Below the pieces are notes generated by a model. The model was not told the DNA's origin and searched no databases. It saw only the letters and a list, made by a program, of their open reading frames with translations. Both the position numbers and the translations under genes were made by a program. Positions 6,592 to 12,328 of a stretch of DNA of 12,328 bases are shown piece by piece. The DNA is from an uncultured Clostridiaceae bacterium (GTDB taxonomy: Bacteria; Bacillota; Clostridia; Lachnospirales; Lachnospiraceae), in contig CATKZA010000012.1 of assembly GCA_949841235.1 (NCBI GenBank), positions 1 to 12,328 of the forward strand, in the 5' to 3' direction. Every line of letters starts with the position of its first letter. The first letter of the stretch is position 1.

Positions 6592-7332
6592 ATGGGACAG
6601 ATTGGACATTTTGGAAAGATTAAATTCCATGTGAAAGTCAAGAAAAAGGGGAAGCCTGATATTCTATCATTTTCAGATTTCAGCTGGAAATCCTCCGTTA
6701 ACATGGAAGAGCATAAGAGGCAGGGGAAGAAGCCCTTTCTGGAGGTGACTGACAGGAATGTGGATGAGATTACCATGCAGATTTATCTCTCTGCCTATCT
6801 GGGGCAGAAGCCGTTGGCGAAATGGAAGATCCTGAGGAATTATTGCTTGGAGTCGAAGCCGAAGGCACTGTTCTTAGGCGGTAAGAGGCTGGGCAGCTAT
6901 AAGTTCATTATTGCAGATGTCTCCAATACCCCCGAAGAGTTTTATAAGAATGGGAAGGTGGTGGCGGCAAAGGTATCCGTGACCTTCAAGGAATACCCCT
7001 ACAAGAAGAAGTCAAAGAAAGCCAAGACCTCTTCTAAGAAAAAGAGCAAAAATAAGGGGAAGAAGAAGGGCGGGTCGAAAAAAGGAGTATCGACTTTAAA
7101 GCCCATTTCCAAGTCGGGGACGAAGAAAACGAAAGCCTCCGGCAAGGGGTATTCCAGCTATACTGTCAAGAAGGGGGATACCTTGTGGGGGATTGCCAAG
7201 GCGAAGTTGGGAGCCGGTACGAAGTATAAGAAGATTTACAATGCGAATAAGACGGCATCCAAGGGCTTCCATAAAATATCTAATCCCAGCCTGATTATGC
7301 CGGGGTGGGTGATTAAGATACCGAAATCATAG
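6592..7332 (+). CDS. gpU-like tail protein fused to a C-terminal LysM domain (XkdP/Afp7-like role)
   Basis: This 246-residue protein has three parts. Residues 1-136 look like phage tail protein U (FHVKVKKKGKPDILSFSDFSW, GKKPFLEVTDRNVDEITMQIY, LFLGGKRLGSYKFIIADV, KVSVTFKEY). Residues 137-187 are a lysine/serine-rich linker, rich in KK pairs. Residues 188-244 are a clear LysM domain (YTVKKGDTLWGIAKAKLG, IYNANK, NPSLIMPGWVIKIP). In PBSX-like tails (XkdP) and extracellular injection systems (Afp7) a LysM protein occupies the hub/inner baseplate; here the same job is probably done by this fusion. The ATG at 6592 has GGAGGAGGAATGAG directly upstream and follows the gpV-like stop; an ATG at 6574 would overlap that gene and lacks spacing from a site. 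Confidence 0.82.
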   Translation: MGQIGHFGKIKFHVKVKKKGKPDILSFSDFSWKSSVNMEEHKRQGKKPFLEVTDRNVDEITMQIYLSAYLGQKPLAKWKILRNYCLESKPKALFLGGKRLGSYKFIIADVSNTPEEFYKNGKVVAAKVSVTFKEYPYKKKSKKAKTSSKKKSKNKGKKKGGSKKGVSTLKPISKSGTKKTKASGKGYSSYTVKKGDTLWGIAKAKLGAGTKYKKIYNANKTASKGFHKISNPSLIMPGWVIKIPKS

Positions 7333-7346
7333 CGGGAGGAGGAGAG

Positions 7347-7634
7347 ATGGTCTATTATAACGGCACAGCTGCCGATGGGGAAAATATTGTTTCCTGCGTC
7401 GGCATGATACTTGGCACCGTGAGGGGGAGCATGCCCTATATGCGGGATATGGGCATTCCTGGTGACGTGCTGGGCAAGAATACGCCAGAAGCGGCGGATG
7501 CGTATGTGGACGAAGCCAGCGAGCAGGTGGAGATGTGGGATGAGAGGGTGATGGTGGGGGAGATCGAGGTGAAGCAGGATGGAGAGGGAAAATTACAGGC
7601 AAGGGTGGTGTTAGAAGATGTCGAGCAATATTGA
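7347..7634 (+). CDS. gp25/gpW-like baseplate wedge protein
   Basis: This 95-residue protein matches the T4 gp25/P2 gpW fold family, which forms the inner ring of the baseplate and nucleates the sheath. Visible features are NIVSCVGMILGTVRGSMPYMRDMGI in the N-terminal half, an Ala/Asp/Glu helix (PEAADAYVDEASEQV) and WDERVMVGEIEV, standing where the EPR-type motif of gp25 lies. In PBSX-like clusters the positional counterpart is XkdS. A strong GGGAGGAGGAGAG site precedes the ATG. The last 17 bases overlap the next gene. The presence of a sheath-nucleating protein implies that a contractile sheath existed, though none is encoded in view. Confidence 0.8.
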   Translation: MVYYNGTAADGENIVSCVGMILGTVRGSMPYMRDMGIPGDVLGKNTPEAADAYVDEASEQVEMWDERVMVGEIEVKQDGEGKLQARVVLEDVEQY

Positions 7635-8775
7635 GTATTTGGAAAGCCTTCCGGATATTGACCTTTTGCAGGATGAGGGGATTACCCTGGAAAGCATCAT
7701 GCAGGAGATGCGGGAGGACTATGAGGAGGCGTATGAGGAGGCAACGGGAAAGGAGTGCGTTTTATATCCCGCCGATCCCTATAGGCTTCTGATGAATGTG
7801 GTGGCCGGCCAGATTTATCAGGCTTACCAGTTTGCCCAGGAAAGGTTCAAGCAGAATTTTATCCGCTATATGGATGATGATTTGCTGCTGCATTGGGGCG
7901 CAAACCTTGGGTACAGGATTCAGGATGCCCGCCCCGCTGTGGTGGAGTTGGAGTTTGGGCTGAATGAGGCTCTGTCCTTTGACGTGGCGATTCCCAAAGG
8001 AACCAGAGCCACGGCGGGGGATGACGTGTATTTTGCCAGTGATGGGGAGGCGGTCATTCCGGCGGGAGCGACATCCGTGCATGTGATGGCTACTTGCATA
8101 GATGCGGGGACTGTGGGAAATGAGTATGCGGTGGGTCAGCTGAGTACCTTGGTGGATTCAGTACCCTATGTTTCCTGGGTGACCAATAGCATGGCCTCCT
8201 CCGGGGGTGCAGATGCCCCGGCGGGGGACGACCTGAAGGAGGCTGTCTATCTCTTTCCCTCCACTTACTCTGTCGCCGGGCCGGAGGATGCCTATGTTGC
8301 CCTGGTGAAAGGATTTAGCAGCGAAATAGCAGATGTGTCGGTGGTCACAGATGAAAGTGCTAACGTGAACATTTACGTTTTGCTAAGGGATGGGAAATTG
8401 CCCGGGCAGGATTACCTTGATCTGCTGGAGGAGTATCTCATGGATGCAAAGCGCACCCCTGACACGGATCATGTGATTCTGAAAGCGCCGGAGACGGTGC
8501 CATATGAATTAGAGGCTACCTACTTTATCAGTTCCGGAAACAAGGATATGGAGGGAGTTATCAAAGAAGATGTAAATGAGGCTGTGGATTATTATGTGGA
8601 GTGCCAGCACGGTGAAATTGGCATGGATATTGATTCGGGCGCACTGGTGGAACTGGCAAGGGTGGCGGGGGCCAAGAGGGTTTCCGTGTCCTCTCCGGAG
8701 TATGTCAGGCTGGATAAATCCCAGATAGCGGTTTGCACGAAGGTCGAGTTGAAATATGGGGGATTGGAGGATTAA
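7618..8775 (+). CDS. Baseplate protein J (gp47/XkdT-like)
   Basis: This 385-residue protein is of the baseplate J family, which builds the wedge outer ring with tail protein I and gp25. Typical features are the acidic N-terminal helical region (ESLPDIDLLQDEGITLESIM), PADPYRLLMNVVAGQIYQAYQFA, DDLLLHWGANLGY with a following ARPAVVELEF strand, IPKGTRATAGDDVYFASD, the PAGATSVHVMATCIDAGTVGNEY block, and ATYFISSG...EDVNEAVDYY towards the end. Length is normal. The start overlaps the gp25-like gene by 17 bases with GGTGG about ten bases upstream, which suggests translational coupling. The next gene begins six bases after its stop. Confidence 0.9.
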   Translation: MSSNIEYLESLPDIDLLQDEGITLESIMQEMREDYEEAYEEATGKECVLYPADPYRLLMNVVAGQIYQAYQFAQERFKQNFIRYMDDDLLLHWGANLGYRIQDARPAVVELEFGLNEALSFDVAIPKGTRATAGDDVYFASDGEAVIPAGATSVHVMATCIDAGTVGNEYAVGQLSTLVDSVPYVSWVTNSMASSGGADAPAGDDLKEAVYLFPSTYSVAGPEDAYVALVKGFSSEIADVSVVTDESANVNIYVLLRDGKLPGQDYLDLLEEYLMDAKRTPDTDHVILKAPETVPYELEATYFISSGNKDMEGVIKEDVNEAVDYYVECQHGEIGMDIDSGALVELARVAGAKRVSVSSPEYVRLDKSQIAVCTKVELKYGGLED

Positions 8776-8780
8776 ATGCA

Positions 8781-9344
8781 ATGTATCAGATAGGAGATAA
8801 GGGAGCCACCTATGCATCCTTTCCGCCAAGCATGCAGAACCCGGAGGTGTATGCCTTTGGCTTTGCTTTGGACAGACAAATGCAGAAATTGATGGAATTT
8901 AGTAAGCGTGTACTAGTCTGGCCGGAATTGGAGGGCTTGAATGAGAAGTATTGCGATTATGCTGCCGCTTCTATTAGAGCCTTATATTACTCTTCTGAAT
9001 ATGACAGGGATACAAAAATTTCCATCCTAAAGAGCGCATTGAATACCTATTGCTATGCCGGTACAGTCAGGGGAATGGAAGAACTTTTGAATAAAATATT
9101 TATGAACGAGGACGCAAGGCTGGTCCCTTGGTTTGATTATGATGGGGAGCCATTCCACTTTAAAATCGTGCTGTCTACGGATTCTTCTGAGGAAACGGTT
9201 AGGAAATTTTCTGAAATTTTGCAGAGGGTAAAGGCGGCAAGGAGTTTGATTGATGGCATCGAAACGGCGACCTATACTTATGACTTGGAGGCTTTTGTTG
9301 CCGGAGGAGCGTGCTGTCAGGAAAAGATGGAGGAATTAGCATGA
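8781..9344 (+). CDS. Tail protein I-like baseplate wedge protein
   Basis: This 187-residue protein lies directly after baseplate J, in the position of P2 gpI (XkdU/YmfQ in PBSX-like tails). The N-terminal part (FALDRQMQKLMEFSKRVLVWPELEGLNEKYCDYAA) and the helix pattern around LKSALNTYCYAGTVRGMEELLNKIF fit that family, including the conserved G-T-x-x-x-x-E-x-L turn; the C-terminal portion (FHFKIVLST, RVKAARSLIDGI) also fits. It links wedge and tail fibre. The ATG at 8781 is ten bases after GGAGG (8766-8770); an in-frame ATG at 8733 would run far into gene J. Its TGA overlaps the fibre start as ATGA. Confidence 0.82.
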   Translation: MYQIGDKGATYASFPPSMQNPEVYAFGFALDRQMQKLMEFSKRVLVWPELEGLNEKYCDYAAASIRALYYSSEYDRDTKISILKSALNTYCYAGTVRGMEELLNKIFMNEDARLVPWFDYDGEPFHFKIVLSTDSSEETVRKFSEILQRVKAARSLIDGIETATYTYDLEAFVAGGACCQEKMEELA

Positions 9345-10744
9345 CGAATTTTGAAAAAACCCAGCTGACGGATCTGGGTGCTGCTCTGGTAGGGAAGCAT
9401 GGGCTTGATGTATGCTTTACCAGAGTTGAAACGGGATGCGGCACATACGTGTCCGGGGAGAAGGTAGGTGGCGCTGCCACTCTGAAATCTAAGGTGCAGG
9501 ATATCGCCATCAGCAACGCCGCCAGGGTAAGCGAGGCAATATCCGAGGTAAAGTTTTTGATTTCCAATCAGGAACTGGCTCAGGAGTATCTATTGACGGA
9601 GATTGGCGTGTATGCTTTAGATCCCGATGCAGGGGAGATTTTATATGCCATCTGCTATGCCACGCCGGAGAACTCACAGAAAATATTGGCTTACAATGGG
9701 AGGTTTCCTTTCTCCGCTATCATTTCTCTCAAAATAGAGATATCGGCAGGGGCGGAAGTGCGATTTGAGACGGCGGGAGGATATGCACTGGCGGAGGATT
9801 TCGTGAGACAGCAGGAGGAATTGGATGGACTAAGGAATGAACTGGCTTGCAATCTGCTCTACCTGCCGGATAATGTCAATGGAAATTCTGCCGGCAGTGC
9901 GGTATGGCGGGATGGGAAATTCTCCTGCAACATACCCAGCGAGGACATCGCCGTGTGGAGCGGGGAAATCTCCCTGCCGGAAGGGGGCTGCGCATACCCG
10001 GCTTCTTCCGACAGTGCGGACGTGATTGTGAAGTATCAGTTTCATGGCGTGGACGGCGTGGAAGGACAAGCGGCTGAATATGAAGTGGAAATTTCTAATG
10101 GGGCGGTATTGCCGGAAGGAGCCGTGGTGACGGAGTACCGCTTGGAGCGGAAGGAAGGGGAGAGCCGGATTGTTGCAGACATTTGGCCAATGATCTCGCC
10201 GGGGAAGCGTCCTGCGGGGGAATACGTGCCGTACACCGGGGATGGGCGGAAGATGAATCGGTGCGTGGCGTTTGCTATCAAGGCGGTGGAGAAGCTACAT
10301 AATTTTTGCTTGGAGAAGTTTGTGGCGAAAGACAACGTGGCCAACAACCTTGTGACGACCAATGCGGGCTATGCGCTGGATGCCCGGCAGGGGAAGGCGC
10401 TGGATGATAAAATCACTGGGATAAACGGAAGCTTGTCCCAGATATGCAGCGATTACCTAAATATAAACCTTCCATACCATAGTGCGTATATTATATTTAT
10501 AAGGGTAGGACAATACTGCATTGCACATATATATCACTTTGTCGCTGGCTTATCATGGGACACTGAGCCTTCCGGCATACGCATCCCGGAAAAGTATAGG
10601 CCATCTGGCACGGTGGATTTCCCGAACGTAACCTATCTTGTAAAATTACATGCAGACGGAGTTATCTGGCTGCAGGGAAGTGATGATCCAGACATGCCCA
10701 GGGTCAAGGAGTATGGCTTTGTCATGTATGGATGCGCAAATTAA
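9341..10744 (+). CDS. Tail fibre / tail-collar protein with exchangeable C-terminal tip
   Basis: This 467-residue protein has an N-terminal part (about 1-150: TNFEKTQLTDLGAALVGK, LLTEIGVYALDPDAGEILYAI) that matches the tail-collar fibre domain (DUF3751-like), which attaches fibres to the baseplate. A middle region follows, then the common fibre motif DNVANNLVTTNAGYALDARQGKALDDKI near 335-360. From Leu365 (10433) the rest is a tip domain of about 100 residues containing IPEKYRPSGTVDFPNV and DGVIWLQG, a pattern seen in receptor-binding tips. The tip is visibly more A+T-rich than the shaft coding sequence. The ATG overlaps the previous stop (ATGA) after GGAGGAATTAGC. The tip ends in a TTAA shared with the stop of a minus-strand tip frame, and the tip junction carries one arm of an inverted repeat, so the end is probably switchable. 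Confidence 0.88.
   Translation: MTNFEKTQLTDLGAALVGKHGLDVCFTRVETGCGTYVSGEKVGGAATLKSKVQDIAISNAARVSEAISEVKFLISNQELAQEYLLTEIGVYALDPDAGEILYAICYATPENSQKILAYNGRFPFSAIISLKIEISAGAEVRFETAGGYALAEDFVRQQEELDGLRNELACNLLYLPDNVNGNSAGSAVWRDGKFSCNIPSEDIAVWSGEISLPEGGCAYPASSDSADVIVKYQFHGVDGVEGQAAEYEVEISNGAVLPEGAVVTEYRLERKEGESRIVADIWPMISPGKRPAGEYVPYTGDGRKMNRCVAFAIKAVEKLHNFCLEKFVAKDNVANNLVTTNAGYALDARQGKALDDKITGINGSLSQICSDYLNINLPYHSAYIIFIRVGQYCIAHIYHFVAGLSWDTEPSGIRIPEKYRPSGTVDFPNVTYLVKLHADGVIWLQGSDDPDMPRVKEYGFVMYGCAN
10433..10442 (+). repeat. Left arm of the tail-fibre tip inverted repeat
   Basis: TTGTCCCAGA begins at the codon for Leu365 and reads Leu-Ser-Gln in the fibre frame. Its exact inverted copy lies at 11025-11034. 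Just to the left, CTGGGA (10416-10421) is inverted with TCCCAG (10436-10441), so the site is also an imperfect 26-base palindrome. This size resembles serine-invertase sites. Confidence 0.55.
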
Positions 10745-11076
10745 ATATTGATTACCGCCATCCTGTTGCAATCCCTGTCAAGATAGAAATGTGTATGACC
10801 ATTAGAGCCATTTGCGGGAACTGTCACTTTCGCCTCGCCGAAGATCTTTCCAAAGTATCCGTATCCTTCGGAATTTCGGCCGGTATAGCCAAAGTAAAGG
10901 ATATTGCCGTCCATGGAGAATACGACGATTTCCGATGTGCCGATAGGCGTTTGCATCCAGTACCCCTTATAGGTGCTGTCGGCGGGAAGGAGGGAATCCT
11001 TGAGGATATACCTGACTTTGATTGTCTGGGACAAACCCACGTTTTTTACAAAGTTGGGCATGATTGCTGAAACCAA
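10741..11076 (-). CDS. Silent alternative tail-fibre tip cassette (opposite strand)
   Basis: The open frame extends to 11076 but has no ribosome site before its TTG (11076) or its ATG (11061), so it is not expected to be translated alone. From GLSQTIKVRY onward it reads like a receptor-binding tip (SLLPADSTYKGYW, VFSMDGNILYFGY, VTVPANGSNGHTHFYL), about 100 residues, the same length as the expressed tip. Its stop TAA (10743-10741) shares the TTAA with the stop of the plus-strand fibre. Leu-Ser-Gln is coded by TTG TCC CAG exactly as in the fibre at 10433, in the same phase, so inversion between the two would fuse it in frame to the fibre shaft. It could instead be a displaced remnant tip. Confidence 0.72.
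   Translation of the reverse strand: MVSAIMPNFVKNVGLSQTIKVRYILKDSLLPADSTYKGYWMQTPIGTSEIVVFSMDGNILYFGYTGRNSEGYGYFGKIFGEAKVTVPANGSNGHTHFYLDRDCNRMAVINI
11025..11034 (-). repeat. Right arm of the tail-fibre tip inverted repeat
   Basis: TCTGGGACAA on the plus strand is the exact inverse of TTGTCCCAGA at 10433-10442. Upstream bases on the minus strand (AAACG, then G) match the left site in part, giving roughly 17 of 26 positions over the wider site. Distance between arms is about 580 bases, enclosing both tips. Confidence 0.55.
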
Positions 11077-11129
11077 TTAACAGGCAGAAATGCTTATTTT
11101 ATGCTGTATTCAGCAGAAAGGAAGGAAAT

Positions 11130-11486
11130 ATGAAATTAAAGTTGAAGGATGAAACGATGCTTGACGTTCTTGACAGCAGCACGGCCACGCTAATCAAGAT
11201 GAAGTTTGATTCTCTGGAGGGGATGGATGCCGCCAGAATAGTTCTGACGAAGAAGAATCTGGCATCATTCCAGTTTACAGATGAGGATGGGAAGGTGTAT
11301 GGCGAGTTTGAAAACCATTTGCTTGTGAACGTCTCATACCGGGAGGAGGCCGGGAAGTACCTAGCGGATTTCGCACTCCGGGAACTATCGGATACGGAAT
11401 TGCGGCTGGATGCCTTGGAGGCGGGGCAGGAGACGCAGGCCGGGGCGATTGAGGAACTGGCGGCTTTGGTGGGAGGAGGTGAGTGA
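11130..11486 (+). CDS. Small phage protein with C-terminal coiled coil, function unknown
   Basis: This 118-residue protein lies between the fibre locus and an XkdX-like peptide. Residues 1-90 look like a compact beta-rich domain (KLKDETMLDVLDSSTATLIKM, SLEGMDAARIVLTKKNLASFQF, DGKVYGEFENHLLVNVSY). Residues from about 92 (RELSDTELRLDALEAGQETQ, GAIEELAALV) have the heptad-like spacing of a coiled coil. Similar proteins occur at this place in Lachnospiraceae prophages, where they are usually unnamed; a fibre-assembly or tail-accessory role is a guess from position. The ATG at 11130 follows GGAAGGAAAT. The leader between 11035 and 11129 contains no other signal I recognise. Confidence 0.75.
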   Translation: MKLKLKDETMLDVLDSSTATLIKMKFDSLEGMDAARIVLTKKNLASFQFTDEDGKVYGEFENHLLVNVSYREEAGKYLADFALRELSDTELRLDALEAGQETQAGAIEELAALVGGGE

Positions 11487-11487
11487 G

Positions 11488-11601
11488 ATGGTTAGGTTTT
11501 ACGTGGCTAGGATTAGGGCGGGGAGATTGTTGCTTGCTGACGTTCCTTTGCGCTGGCGGGACAGCGTGCGGGAGGAGTTAGAGAGTGATGGAAACATGTA
11601 G
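11488..11601 (+). CDS. XkdX / CD1375-like short phage protein
   Basis: This 37-residue peptide (MVRFYVARIRAGRLLLADVP, then RWRDSVREELES) starts one base after the preceding stop, with GGAGGAGGTGAGTGAG directly upstream. The pattern of an aromatic/basic N-terminus, a conserved D-V-P and an R-x-x-V-R-E-x-L helix is that of the small XkdX/CD1375-type proteins found right behind tail fibres in PBSX-like and clostridial phages. Function is not established. A hairpin terminator follows five bases after the stop. Confidence 0.75.
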   Translation: MVRFYVARIRAGRLLLADVPLRWRDSVREELESDGNM

Positions 11602-11605
11602 GATG

Positions 11606-11625
11606 GAGCCGAAAGGCTCTTTTTT
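11606..11625 (+). terminator. Intrinsic terminator after the XkdX-like gene
   Basis: GAGCC (11606-11610), loop GAAA, GGCTC (11615-11619) and six T (11620-11625) make a short, perfectly paired stem with a stable tetraloop and T-run. It lies between the tail genes and the lysis-side genes, so it should lower or attenuate transcription of the latter, or separate two units. Confidence 0.8.
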
Positions 11626-11662
11626 GGTGCGCTGATGCGTGACGGAAAGGATGGTGGTTTTG

Positions 11663-11983
11663 ATGGATCTTGGGATGCTGGTGGTGGCCATGGGGATTCC
11701 CTCTGCGTTTACCGGGTTCTGCTTCTGGATGCTGGAAAGGAAGTTGGACAGGAGGCAGAAGGCCGAGGAGGGGAAGGATGCGGCTAGGAGGCGGAACGAG
11801 GTAATTGTGATTGAGGGGGTCAATGCGGCGATTGCCTTGGGGGAGGCGACTGCCAGGGCTGTGCAGCGCATCCCGGATGCGAGGTGCAATGGGGATATGG
11901 CGGCGGCTTTGGAGTATGCTTCGGAGGTGAAGCATAAGCATAAGGATTTCATGACGGAGCAGGGCGTGGATGCCCTGTATTAG
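11663..11983 (+). CDS. Small single-membrane-span phage protein of unknown function
   Basis: This 106-residue protein has an N-terminal hydrophobic segment (LGMLVVAMGIPSAFTGFCFWML, about 3-24). A strongly charged helix follows (ERKLDRRQKAEEGKDAARRR), then a hydrophilic domain with GVNAAIALGEATARAVQRIPDARCNGDMAAALEYA and an HKHKDFMTEQG end. Proteins of this design sit next to the holin in Lachnospiraceae prophages; a role in lysis or inner-membrane anchoring is an inference. Start choice is uncertain: ATG 11663 has GGTGG five bases upstream, ATG 11651 directly abuts GGAAAGG, and GTG 11639 has nothing convincing. The 13-base gap to the holin gene suggests one operon. Confidence 0.7.
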   Translation: MDLGMLVVAMGIPSAFTGFCFWMLERKLDRRQKAEEGKDAARRRNEVIVIEGVNAAIALGEATARAVQRIPDARCNGDMAAALEYASEVKHKHKDFMTEQGVDALY

Positions 11984-11996
11984 AAGGAGGTAAAGC

Positions 11997-12305
11997 ATGA
12001 GGAAAATTGATTGGAAGGTTATGAGGAAGAGAATTGATTGGAAGGATATTGGCAGGAGGGCGGGCAAGACGTTTATCCAGGCATTTGCGGCTGCTGTAGT
12101 TGTAAGTCCTGAGCAGATTAGCGCAATAAAGGACTGGGAAAGTGCCAGGGCTACCCTTGCTCCGGTGCTTATCGGCGGACTTGCGGCTGGAGTATCGGCT
12201 GTATGGAACTGTTTGACTGGCCGTTATGAGACGTTTGACGCTATCAAGGAGGATGGATTATGGAGAAATTTATTGGAACGAAGATGGTTGAGGCAAGGGA
12301 AATGA
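11997..12305 (+). CDS. Holin-like two-span membrane protein
   Basis: This 102-residue protein has a basic N-terminus (RRAGK), then hydrophobic segments around 25-38 (TFIQAFAAAVVVS) and 53-72 (TLAPVLIGGLAAGVSAVWNC), and a charged C-terminus. Size, topology and place resemble r1t-type small holins. The ribosome site GAAGGAGGTAAAGC before ATG 11997 is strong. The first 16 residues contain a tandem duplication (MRKIDWKV then MRKRIDWKD), with a second in-frame ATG at 12021 preceded by GGAAGGTT; two forms differing by eight residues are possible. The 3' part overlaps the next gene by 46 bases. The identity as a holin rests on pattern, not on a specific motif. Confidence 0.7.
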   Translation: MRKIDWKVMRKRIDWKDIGRRAGKTFIQAFAAAVVVSPEQISAIKDWESARATLAPVLIGGLAAGVSAVWNCLTGRYETFDAIKEDGLWRNLLERRWLRQGK

Positions 12306-12328
12306 GCAGGGGAGAGTACAATCGGTAC
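12260..12328 (+). CDS. Start of a Gp49/Sf6 gene 66-like phage protein (truncated by the window)
   Basis: Twenty-three codons (MEKFIGTKMVEAREMSRGEY, then NRY) are open to the right edge. They follow GGAGGATGGATT, an excellent ribosome site inside the holin-like gene in another frame. The opening, K-x-[VI]-x-A-x-x-M-x-R-x-E-Y, matches the small Gp49/Sf6-gene-66-like family often found in phage accessory regions, whose role is unknown. Only the first part is available, so the family call is tentative, but the start itself is well supported. Confidence 0.6.
   Translation, partial: MEKFIGTKMVEAREMSRGEYNRY

Noticed and set aside
10416..10441. A classical 26-base serine-invertase crossover site at the fibre junction
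   Set aside because: The left site is a fair palindrome of that length, but the right site is much poorer and the central two bases differ. The recombinase class therefore cannot be assigned; only the 10-base core is claimed.
10433..10744. A diversity-generating retroelement acting on the fibre tip
   Set aside because: No reverse transcriptase, no template copy of the tip sequence, and no adenine-biased variable repeat was seen. The opposite-strand tip is a different sequence, which fits inversion better.
11513..12067. A 184-codon minus-strand frame opposite the XkdX-like and membrane-protein genes
   Set aside because: Low-complexity Leu/His/Pro composition, no start signal, and three well-supported plus-strand genes in the same place.
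1..12328. CRISPR arrays, tRNA or rRNA genes, transposases, integrases
   Set aside because: No regular spacer-repeat array, cloverleaf, rRNA segment or recombinase-like protein was recognised on either strand.

Overview
The window looks like chromosomal DNA of a Gram-positive anaerobe of the Clostridia, probably a Lachnospiraceae member. Three things suggest this: the very long acyl-CoA dehydratase activase at the left edge (typical of amino-acid- or hydroxyacid-fermenting anaerobes), strong GGAGG-type ribosome binding sites throughout, and a tail-fibre/XkdX/holin block of the kind common in Lachnospiraceae prophages. All family calls come from reading the translations; no database search was run.

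Layout. (1) 1-2613, minus strand: most of a two-domain BadF/HgdC-type ATPase plus DUF2229 activase, running off the left edge, with a promoter and repeat-rich control region at about 2635-2740. (2) 2856-4611, plus strand: a secreted-looking LysM protein without an obvious signal peptide, then a polytopic rhomboid-fold protein with a C-terminal zinc-ribbon-like tail. The second is preceded by a perfect-consensus housekeeping promoter set inside a long inverted repeat. (3) 4612-4825: an intergenic stretch with four short GC-rich hairpins. (4) 4826-10744: a compact contractile-tail baseplate operon: gpX-like hub protein, gpD/XkdQ-like hub, gpV-like spike base, gpU-LysM fusion, gp25-like wedge, baseplate J, tail protein I and a tail fibre. 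Most genes overlap or nearly touch. (5) 10433-11034: the fibre's C-terminal tip lies back to back with a second tip-like reading frame on the minus strand, and a 10-bp inverted repeat bounds the pair in matching codon phase. This looks like an invertible host-range cassette. (6) 11130-12328: a small coiled-coil protein, an XkdX/CD1375-like peptide, a terminator, a conserved small membrane protein, a holin-like protein and the start of a Gp49/Sf6-gene-66-like protein.

How it fits together. Regions 4 to 6 encode the cell-binding end of a contractile tail and the beginning of its lysis or accessory region. No sheath, tube, tape-measure, capsid, portal or terminase gene is visible between the host activase and the first baseplate gene, where a PBSX-like or P2-like order would usually place the tube and tape measure. 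The cluster is therefore a rearranged or left-truncated prophage, a headless tail-like particle locus with its other parts elsewhere, or a domesticated baseplate module. The strongest candidate for an undescribed system is the predicted switch of the tail-fibre tip.
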